From NCBI GenBank assembly GCA_003165095.1, contig PLSH01000133.1, positions 1-10,703 of the forward strand: a stretch of 10,703 nucleotides of DNA, given 5' to 3'. Below the pieces are notes generated by a model. The model was not told the origin of the DNA, ran no database searches, and worked only from the letters and a program-made list of their open reading frames with translations. Positions within the stretch are counted from its first letter, which is position 1. Each line of letters opens with the position of its first letter. The position numbers and the translations under genes are program-made. Positions 1 through 5,394 of the stretch are shown piece after piece. This DNA is from Acidobacteriaceae bacterium. GTDB lineage: Bacteria; Acidobacteriota; Terriglobia; Terriglobales; Acidobacteriaceae.

Positions 1-1295
1 CGGAAACCAGGATCTTCGAATATCTCCTGGTGCAGCGAAATGGAAGTCTCAATTCCCTGCACCACAAACTGGCTCAGAGCGCGCTCCATCCGGGCGATCG
101 CTTCCTGGCGGTCGACACCGTGGACGATCAGTTTGGCGATCAGCGAGTCGTAGTAAGGAGGAATCACGCCTTCAGCGTACTGTGCTGTATCCACTCGAAC
201 GCCGTTTCCGCCGGGGACGTTGAACACGGTGATCTGGCCCGCCGAAGGAGTAAATTTCTGCGGATGCTCGGCATTGATGCGGCACTCAATGGCGTGGCCG
301 CGGATCTCGAGCTTTCCGGGCAGAATGTCGCTCAGACTCTCTCCTGAAGCGATGCGAAGCTGCGCCTTCACGAGGTCCACTCCGGTAATCATCTCCGTGA
401 CCGGATGCTCGACCTGGATGCGCGTGTTCATCTCGATGAAGTAGAGCCGGTGGTCGGCGTCCATGAGGAATTCAACCGTGCCGGCGTTCTGGTAGCCGAT
501 ATCGGCTAGGCAGCGGCACAGGGTACGGCCGAGCTCCTCGCGCAGTTTGCCCGATACCTGCAGCGAAGGCGCTTCTTCAATCAGTTTCTGATGGCGGCGC
601 TGGATGGAACACTCACGCTCGAAGAGCGACGCCACCTGGCCATGTTCGTCGGCCAGAATCTGGAACTCGATGTGACGAGGATTCTCAATGAACTTCTCCA
701 TGTAGAGTTCGCCGTTGCCAAATGCGTTGGCGGCTTCAGCGTGAGCTGCATGAAAGAGATGAGGCAGTTCTTCCGGGGAGCGCGCGATTCTCATGCCGCG
801 GCCTCCGCCACCGGCCTTGGCCTTGAGGATTACCGGGTAGCCCACCCTGGTGGCCCACTCCTCGGCCTCCTCGATGGTGGCAATCACGCCGTCGGAGCCG
901 GGCAGGATGGGGACCTTGGCTCTCTTCATCGTCTGCCGGGCCTTTTCCTTTTCGCCCATGAGGCGCGTGACTTCAGGCGGAGGGCCAATGAATTTAATAT
1001 TCGAGGCGCGGCACACCTCGGCAAAGTTAGCGTTCTCGCTGAGCAGGCCGTAGCCGGGATGAATGGCGTCGACGTCGGCAATCTCGGCCGCGGAGATTAC
1101 TGCCGGAATGTTCAGATAGCTGTCGGCCGCGCGCGGAGGACCAATGCAGATGGCCTCATCGGCAAAACGAACGTGCAGGGAGTTGCGGTCCGCTTCGCTA
1201 TACACAGCGACGGTACGCACGCCGAGTTCACGGCATGCATTGAGGACGCGCAGAGCAATTTCGCCACGATTGGCGACCAGAACCTTACGAAACAT
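1..1295 (-). CDS. accC: Biotin carboxylase subunit of acetyl-CoA carboxylase, partial (C-terminus beyond left edge)
   Basis: AccC carboxylates the biotin on BCCP using ATP and bicarbonate, the first half-reaction of acetyl-CoA carboxylase in fatty acid synthesis; it is cytoplasmic. I translated 431 codons from the ATG at 1295 with no stop; the E. coli enzyme has 449 residues, so only the extreme C-terminus is missing. The start [17 protein letters not shown] is typical. Visible motifs are [11 protein letters not shown] (79-89), the glycine-rich ATP loop AGGGGRGM (161-168), [12 protein letters not shown] (233-244) and [16 protein letters not shown] (286-301). By alignment with E. coli the active-site residues are K116, K158, H208, H235, E275, E288, R292 and R339, all present. 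An AAGGGG ribosome site (1300-1305) sits 4 bases before the ATG. The gene lies 103 bases downstream of accB and is probably co-transcribed. Pyruvate or propionyl-CoA carboxylase subunits are related, but the adjacent accB makes AccC by far the best call. Confidence 0.97.
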   Translation of the reverse strand, partial: MFRKVLVANRGEIALRVLNACRELGVRTVAVYSEADRNSLHVRFADEAICIGPPRAADSYLNIPAVISAAEIADVDAIHPGYGLLSENANFAEVCRASNIKFIGPPPEVTRLMGEKEKARQTMKRAKVPILPGSDGVIATIEEAEEWATRVGYPVILKAKAGGGGRGMRIARSPEELPHLFHAAHAEAANAFGNGELYMEKFIENPRHIEFQILADEHGQVASLFERECSIQRRHQKLIEEAPSLQVSGKLREELGRTLCRCLADIGYQNAGTVEFLMDADHRLYFIEMNTRIQVEHPVTEMITGVDLVKAQLRIASGESLSDILPGKLEIRGHAIECRINAEHPQKFTPSAGQITVFNVPGGNGVRVDTAQYAEGVIPPYYDSLIAKLIVHGVDRQEAIARMERALSQFVVQGIETSISLHQEIFEDPGF

Positions 1296-1398
1296 TCAAC
1301 CCCTTCGGAAGCGGAGCCAGCTATAAGCAGGGTTAGCGGAGCCAGCAAGAACCCCCCGGTGGCTGACGGCGCTAACTCCGCCAGCTCCGCTTATCCGG
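1296..1398 (-). repeat. Stem-loop and repeated motif in the accB-accC gap
   Basis: Two 24-base arms at 1323-1346 and 1371-1394 are imperfect inverted repeats around a 24-base loop. In the minus-strand transcript 22 of 24 positions can pair, four of them as G-U, leaving two A-C mismatches. The arm nearest accB begins 4 bases after the accB stop. A 12-base unit, agcggagccagc, occurs directly at 1310-1321 and 1335-1346, so the element also contains a tandem repeat with a 25-base step. No T-run follows on the minus strand, so it is not a classic intrinsic terminator. It could be an mRNA-stabilising or partial-attenuation hairpin, or one copy of a dispersed palindromic (REP-like) repeat. The structure is seen directly; the role is inferred. 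Confidence 0.75.
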
Positions 1399-1896
1399 CT
1401 ACACCGGACGGATGGTAAATAATGGCTGCCCGAATTCGATGGGCTGGCCGTTGGATACCAGGCATCTGACGATCTCACCGGCGGCGTCGGATTCGATCTC
1501 ATTCATCAGTTTCATGGCTTCCACGATGCAGATCACCTGGCCCTTTTCAACCCGGTCGCCTGGAGAAACGAAGGCTGAAGCGCCGGGAGAAGGCGATCCG
1601 TAGAAAGTACCGACCATCGGCGATTTGACCAGGTGCAGGCCGGCATCGGGATCGTCAGCCGCAGACGGCGCCGTCGGTTGCGCCACATTTGGAGCGGGCA
1701 CGCCAGGTTGCTGCGCCGCTGGCGGAGCGGCTTGGAGCAGCCGCGCAAGGTCGCCCAGGCCTGCCGATGAGCCCTCCGGCTGCGCAAACTTGAGCCTGAT
1801 CTTCAGGTCTCCGCGGTCCAGATCGAATTCGGCAACCTGATATTGCTTCAGAAACTCAATCAACTGTTTCAGGTCTTCGATGTCCTGTGGTTTCAT
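1399..1896 (-). CDS. accB: Biotin carboxyl carrier protein (BCCP) of acetyl-CoA carboxylase
   Basis: BCCP carries the biotin that shuttles carboxylate between biotin carboxylase and the carboxyltransferase of acetyl-CoA carboxylase. The 165-residue product has the usual three parts. The N-terminal helical segment (about 1-40) is followed by a Pro/Ala-rich flexible linker (about 55-82) and then the biotinyl domain (about 88-165), which opens with VKSPMVGTFY. The biotinylation motif EAMKLMNEI is at 126-134, making K129 the biotin acceptor, and the domain closes with GQPLFTIRPV. Length matches the family (E. coli AccB is 156 residues). The ATG is preceded by AAGGA (1901-1905) with a 4-base gap. 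It lies 36 bases after the aminopeptidase stop, which suggests one transcript, with accC next. A strong stem-loop starts 4 bases past its TAG stop. Confidence 0.97.
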   Translation of the reverse strand: MKPQDIEDLKQLIEFLKQYQVAEFDLDRGDLKIRLKFAQPEGSSAGLGDLARLLQAAPPAAQQPGVPAPNVAQPTAPSAADDPDAGLHLVKSPMVGTFYGSPSPGASAFVSPGDRVEKGQVICIVEAMKLMNEIESDAAGEIVRCLVSNGQPIEFGQPLFTIRPV

Positions 1897-1932
1897 TCGT
1901 TCCTTAACTCTCCCGCTTGCGGGCGGACTGTT

Positions 1933-3042
1933 TCAAAGTTCGATGAGGGCCTTGGGCGCCGGGGTAAGCACCTGACCTCCGGTACCGGTTACTGCAACCA
2001 TATCCTCGATCCGTATCCCAAACTGCCCGGCAAAATAGACCCCCGGTTCAATGGTGACAACCATTCCGGGAATCAACCGCGTTGACTGTCCAGCCCCGAT
2101 TCGCGGTGCCTCGTGAATCTCCAGGCCGACCCCGTGACCCGTGGAGTGGGAAAATGCCTCCGCCAGACCCTCTCTGCGTAAAATGCCGCGGGCGGCCTCG
2201 TCCACTTCTCCCGCGCTTACGCCCGATGTTACCGCGGCCACTGCGGCCTCCTGCGCTTCGAGCACCGCGTCATATGCGCTCCTCTCCCTGGGTTTCGGCT
2301 TGCCCAGGAAGACGGTTCGCGTCATATCGGAGCAATAACCATTGAGGATAACACCGAAATCGAGGGTCAGGAAGCCTCTGCGGGGTAGCGGCAAGGTGGT
2401 GGCGCGGCCATGGGGCAGCGCGGAGCGCACACCCGAAGCCACAATGGTTTCGAACGACATACCTTCGGCGCCGAGCCGGCGGGCCTGGTGCTCCAATTCC
2501 GCGGCCACTTCGATCTCAGCAATGCTGGGCTTGATATAGCCGAGAATGTGGTCAAAGAGCTTGCAGCCGATCAGGGCCGCCTCAATCATCACCGTCAACT
2601 CGTCCTCGTCTTTCACCAGGCGCAAAGATTCGACGCATGGAGAAGGGAGGGAGGCGAGAAAGCCGCGGCGAAGCCGGTAGGGCAAAGCGGCCTTCCAGTT
2701 CGAGAGTTCGGCTACGGTGGTCCGCGCGGGGTCAAATCCCGCCACCTCTACCCCGGGCTGCGCCGCCAGCCACTGCACCGCTGAAACTGCCGGAGGACCG
2801 GAAACGATCTGGACGCGAGCCGCCTGAACCTCCTCATTGGCCTGCGCGGTATAGCGGCCATCGGTAAACAGAAAGGCAGTACGGCGGGTCACCGCCAGCG
2901 CCGCGCTGGAGCCGGTGAAGCCGCACATGTAGCGGACATCGGGTAGGTGGGTAACCATGAGGCCGGGAAGGCCGGCGCGTGCGAGCTTGCGGCGCAATGC
3001 GCCCATGCGGCGGAAGTGGTCCACGTGTTGAGGATAAATCAC
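1933..3042 (-). CDS. Xaa-Pro aminopeptidase-like M24 metallopeptidase
   Basis: This is an M24 'pita-bread' dimetal peptidase, probably cleaving N-terminal residues that precede proline (aminopeptidase P or prolidase type), cytoplasmic, with no signal peptide. With the longest start it has 369 residues. The N-terminal creatinase-like domain (about 13-135) has VTHLPDVRYMCGFTGSSAAL. The catalytic domain (about 145-369) shows all five metal ligands: D228 (LTLDFG), D239 (CSDMTRT), H303 (GHGVGLEIH), E332 (IEPGVY) and E346 (RIED), plus the conserved H211 in ALPHG. About 355-370 residues suits the short PapA/YqhT/PepQ-like group rather than the longer E. coli PepP. The start is uncertain. The longest form begins with GTG at 3042 without a good ribosome site, and an ATG 12 codons later is also possible. 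The neighbours, accB 36 bases downstream and an HTH gene 38 bases upstream, fit the known papA-acc clustering. Confidence 0.93.
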   Translation of the reverse strand: MIYPQHVDHFRRMGALRRKLARAGLPGLMVTHLPDVRYMCGFTGSSAALAVTRRTAFLFTDGRYTAQANEEVQAARVQIVSGPPAVSAVQWLAAQPGVEVAGFDPARTTVAELSNWKAALPYRLRRGFLASLPSPCVESLRLVKDEDELTVMIEAALIGCKLFDHILGYIKPSIAEIEVAAELEHQARRLGAEGMSFETIVASGVRSALPHGRATTLPLPRRGFLTLDFGVILNGYCSDMTRTVFLGKPKPRERSAYDAVLEAQEAAVAAVTSGVSAGEVDEAARGILRREGLAEAFSHSTGHGVGLEIHEAPRIGAGQSTRLIPGMVVTIEPGVYFAGQFGIRIEDMVAVTGTGGQVLTPAPKALIEL

Positions 3043-3080
3043 AGCGGGGGCCGGGCCGCAGGGATATCCATACTCTGGCC

Positions 3081-3350
3081 TTACAGTGCGGGCCGCACCG
3101 GCTTCTTTTTCCCGGGCTCGAATTCAGTCCCGGCGGACTGAAGATCCGACTGGCGATCCATCCATTCGTCGAGCCGGGAACGCTTGAAGCGCCAGCGGTT
3201 GCCCAGTTTGAAGGCGGGAACAAAGCCGTCGGAGGCGTATTTGTACAGGGTGTCCGGCGAGATGCCCAGATAATCGGAGGCTTGGCGGATGTCCATGACC
3301 TCGCGTACTTCAGGAACAAGAAGGTTGGAACGGGCCGCTGCGTTGCGCAT
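3081..3350 (-). CDS. Small excisionase/MerR-type helix-turn-helix DNA-binding protein
   Basis: This is an 89-residue protein with one winged-HTH domain of the excisionase type (HTH_17-like, related to MerR and to AlpA/Xis). Residues 19-67 read MDIRQASDYLGISPDTLYKY, then the wing with FKLGNRWRFKRSRLDEWMD. The tail (about 68-89) is polar and basic with GKKKPVR and is probably disordered. The ATG at 3350 is chosen because a perfect AGGAGG (3357-3362) lies 6 bases upstream; the frame stays open further upstream, but that looks like leader. A promoter and a direct repeat precede it. The aminopeptidase starts 38 bases downstream, so it most likely heads the pepP-accB-accC transcript. Proteins of this fold include excisionases, toxin-antitoxin and phage regulators, but no integrase or phage gene is visible here, so a cellular regulator is likelier. 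Its target is unknown. Confidence 0.88.
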   Translation of the reverse strand: MRNAAARSNLLVPEVREVMDIRQASDYLGISPDTLYKYASDGFVPAFKLGNRWRFKRSRLDEWMDRQSDLQSAGTEFEPGKKKPVRPAL

Positions 3351-3356
3351 GGAATG

Positions 3357-3362
3357 CCTCCT
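3357..3362 (-). promoter_or_regulatory. Strong ribosome binding site of the HTH gene
   Basis: A perfect AGGAGG on the minus strand lies 6 bases before the ATG at 3350. It decides the start of the HTH gene against the longer open frame. Confidence 0.85.
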
Positions 3363-3389
3363 GATGGTCGAGATGCCCTTGCGGGCACG

Positions 3390-3408
3390 ATACCGGCAAA
3401 CATACCGG
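3390..3408. repeat. ATACCGG direct repeat, possible operator
   Basis: ATACCGG occurs at 3390-3396 and again at 3402-3408, 12 bases apart (about one helical turn). The pair lies just downstream of the predicted -10 box and upstream of the HTH gene ribosome site. A repressor binding here would block the promoter, and autoregulation by the HTH protein is a natural guess. The repeat is seen in the sequence; the function is inferred. Confidence 0.35.
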
Positions 3409-3416
3409 TAGCTTTG

Positions 3417-3446
3417 TATATAGCCTGGTTTCACCTGTAAGTTCAA
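3417..3446 (-). promoter_or_regulatory. Predicted sigma-70 promoter for the HTH-pepP-accB-accC cluster
   Basis: On the minus strand a -35 box TTGAAC (3441-3446) is followed after 18 bases by a -10 box TATATA (3417-3422). Transcription would start near 3410, about 60 bases before the HTH start codon. It is the best promoter-like match in the 330-base gap and is correctly placed and oriented. Predicted by eye only. Confidence 0.6.
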
Positions 3447-3617
3447 GGAATTTCCGGAAGTTAAGCGGATTTGCACGGGATTTGCCCGTTCCGTTCGGGG
3501 ACGCCGATTTGCCGGTTCCATACCGAAACCCCTCCCTATTGGGCCTGAATTCAGGCTGGACGCAACAAGTTGGGTTATTGGAACGGATGGTGCGGCAAAA
3601 TGCAGATTCTGACAACT

Positions 3618-3652
3618 CAGCCCGGCAGAAGACATGGCTGTCCTCCGGGCTG
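3618..3652 (-). terminator. Stem-loop after the M48 protease gene, terminator-like without a T-run
   Basis: CAGCCCGG and CCGGGCTG (3645-3652 and 3618-3625) form a perfect 8-base-pair stem. Inside it AGGACA and TGTCTT add six more pairs around a GCCA loop, with a 3-base bulge. The structure begins 28 bases past the protease stop codon. No clear U-tract follows on the minus strand, so it may protect the 3' end or assist termination rather than act alone. Confidence 0.45.
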
Positions 3653-3680
3653 GAGCAAAATCTCTGGTTCCGGTTTTTGG

Positions 3681-5033
3681 TTAATTCTGGTCGTCGCGGC
3701 GATGCAGCGTTGGCTGGTCATCCCCGTTGTTCGAGCCGGTGCTGCTGGTCTGATTGCCCGAATCGTCGTTTGGATTGTTTCCCGTCCTGCGCAGCGAGGG
3801 CCTGGTTACCCCTTTGGTGTCGACCAGGCGGCGCTTGTTCTCAATCCGTGCCAGGCGTGCCTTGACGTCGTCGAACTCCGATGTGGTCACCGTGTACTCA
3901 TCCCGGGCTGGAAGTATCCGCGCAATCTCCTTCTGAGTGGCCAGAATGCGGTCGGGAGTCTGCGGGTGGTCAGAAAAAGCCTTCGCTACCATTCCCGGCT
4001 TCCGCTTCTCGAGAGCCTGAACCTTCTCAAAGAAACTGATGAATGCCTGCGGATCGTAGCCGGCGCGGTACATGTACTGCACGCCCAGGAAGTCGGCCTG
4101 AGCTTCGAACTCCCGGGAAAATTCAAGGAACGTGATGGGAATGGCCAGCTGCGCGGCCTCGTAAATGCCGTAGCCGGTCCAACTGTACCCGGTCAGCATG
4201 ATCAAAGGAACCATGCTGAGCTGGGCGTAATTGGCGCGGGTCATCTCCCGAGCAGCATGGTGCGCGCACACGTGGGCGGTCTCATGCGCCATCACTCCGG
4301 CCAGTTCGGCCTCCTCGTCGGCGGCCAGGATCAAACCGGAGTTGACGTAAAAGAAGCCGCCGGGCAGCGCAAATGCGTTAATCTCGTCCGAATCGATCAC
4401 CTTGATGGTGAAAGGAACCTTGCAATCGGAGTTCTTTACAATATTCTGGCCAATGCGGTTGACGTACTCCTCCACCTCAGGATCGGTGATGAACCGGGCG
4501 CTCTTCTCGATCTGGTCGGCATACTGCTTGCCCATCTTGATTTCGCTGTCGGTCGAATACCAGTTGCCCATGCCGCGGCCGCCGATTTCCCGGTTGCCGA
4601 CTGCGCTCACGTCCTCAATGCTTCCGGGCTTGATCTTCCCCATCTCGCTGCCGGGATCGACCACTTTCTCGGCATCCACCTTTTCTGAAGGAGCAGGGCT
4701 ATCTCCGCCAACGGGAGTGGTGCCCGGGGCGGGAGTCTTTGCCGAAGGACCAGTCTTGTCATTTGCGGAAGCGGTTCCGGAGGCAGGCTGCTGTGCCGGG
4801 GCTGGCGCATCGCCTCCAACTGCGGTGGCGCCGGGCGCAGGTTGAGCTGCGGGGGCAGACTGAGCGGCTCCGGCGGAAGCGGACGCAGCGGTACCGGCAG
4901 AGGCGGGCGCAGCCGACGGGGTGGCGGCTGGCGGCGTGCTCGATGCGGTGGACTGTGCCGATAGTCCAGTCGACAGAGCCAGCAACAACCCTGCCAAAAC
5001 CGCAACTATCGAATATGTGCGATGTGCCCTCAT
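3681..5033 (-). CDS. Exported M48-family zinc metalloprotease with Ala/Pro-rich linker
   Basis: This is a 450-residue M48 (Ste24/HtpX/BepA-like) zinc endopeptidase. The start has basic residues, then a hydrophobic stretch (about 8-23) ending near SAQS, a classical signal peptide. Residues 29-120 form an Ala/Pro/Ser/Gly linker. The catalytic part (about 150-375) carries HETAH at 250-254 (H250, E251, H254) and the third zinc ligand E310 in EFEAQAD. The conserved SDHPQTPDR follows around 354-362. The C-terminus (about 405-450) is polar and probably disordered. It lacks the TPR region of BepA, so it is nearer the shorter periplasmic M48 proteases such as LoiP/YcaL. Known members do envelope quality control; the substrate here is unknown. 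The ATG at 5033 has GGAGGT (5040-5045) 6 bases upstream. It stands alone and is divergent from the PP2C phosphatase. Confidence 0.92.
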   Translation of the reverse strand: MRAHRTYSIVAVLAGLLLALSTGLSAQSTASSTPPAATPSAAPASAGTAASASAGAAQSAPAAQPAPGATAVGGDAPAPAQQPASGTASANDKTGPSAKTPAPGTTPVGGDSPAPSEKVDAEKVVDPGSEMGKIKPGSIEDVSAVGNREIGGRGMGNWYSTDSEIKMGKQYADQIEKSARFITDPEVEEYVNRIGQNIVKNSDCKVPFTIKVIDSDEINAFALPGGFFYVNSGLILAADEEAELAGVMAHETAHVCAHHAAREMTRANYAQLSMVPLIMLTGYSWTGYGIYEAAQLAIPITFLEFSREFEAQADFLGVQYMYRAGYDPQAFISFFEKVQALEKRKPGMVAKAFSDHPQTPDRILATQKEIARILPARDEYTVTTSEFDDVKARLARIENKRRLVDTKGVTRPSLRRTGNNPNDDSGNQTSSTGSNNGDDQPTLHRRDDQN

Positions 5034-5394
5034 GTTCCCACCTCCGGCGGGCAGACTCCGGCCTTGGCTGCGCCGCTTCGCTCTATCGCTTAGACGCTAG
5101 TATCCGCTTATTGGTAACGAATGGAAAGAATAATTCGGGTGCGGCGCCGGCGGCCGGAATCTGGCAGTCTGCGAAGGCGAGCCTGGGGCACAAACTCATT
5201 CCGCTGAAGCTGCAAGCCCCACAATTCGGGGCCTGGTCGCGAAACGGTTGAGGACGTGTATCGATACGGGGGGCGCTTTCTCGTTGGCCGGCCGGGCACG
5301 AATGAGATTGCCTTCCAAACGGCATATTTAATATTCTGCTAGTCAAGAGGCACATTAAGGTACATATATTAAGGACATCGGAGCGGAGGGCCTT
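5034..5394. other. Divergent intergenic region between the M48 protease and PP2C phosphatase genes
   Basis: This 361-base region must hold promoters for both directions. For the protease (minus) a weak match is TTTCCA (5122-5127), 17 bases, GATACT (5099-5104). On the plus side the last 80 bases become AT-rich (about 5320-5375), with a repeated ATTAAGG at 5354-5360 and 5368-5374, 14 bases apart. A perfect 10-base palindrome, GTATCGATAC, is at 5258-5267. The phosphatase ribosome site GGAGG is at 5385-5389. I find no convincing small gene or RNA here; the promoter calls are weak. Confidence 0.4.

Larger units (their letters stand above)
3351..3680. other. Intergenic region between the M48 protease and HTH genes
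   Basis: This 330-base gap lies between two minus-strand genes. From left to right it holds the HTH ribosome site, the ATACCGG repeat, the predicted promoter, a 14-base perfect palindrome (3543-3556, centred on GAATTC) and a stem-loop close to the protease stop (3618-3652). The minus-strand frame that runs through much of the gap to 3635 has no recognisable protein content outside the HTH domain. I see no separate gene here. Confidence 0.6.

Noticed and set aside
591..1418. 275-codon open frame on the plus strand, antisense to accC
   Set aside because: The opposite strand encodes a textbook biotin carboxylase with all catalytic residues. The plus-strand frame has no recognisable domain and is a shadow of high-GC codon use.
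1912..1923. CCCGCAAGCGGG mini-hairpin between the aminopeptidase gene and accB
   Set aside because: Only about four base pairs with a tetraloop, next to the ribosome site; too small to call a terminator or regulator.
3081..3350. HTH gene as a sign of a prophage or integrative element (excisionase)
   Set aside because: No integrase, attachment-site repeat, tRNA or phage gene is present, and the flanks are housekeeping genes.
3351..3635. N-terminal extension of the HTH protein upstream of 3350
   Set aside because: The frame is open, but the AGGAGG site 6 bases before the ATG at 3350 and the promoter within the extension argue that it is untranslated leader. Its residues look non-coding.
3570..4688. 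372-codon open frame on the plus strand, antisense to the M48 protease
   Set aside because: The minus strand carries the signal peptide, HETAH and the third zinc ligand with a good ribosome site. The plus frame has no family motifs and begins in the gap.
4660..4980. Low-complexity Ala/Pro coding stretch as a DNA repeat array or CRISPR-like region
   Set aside because: The repeats are in frame and follow amino acid composition. There is no regular DNA repeat-spacer structure.
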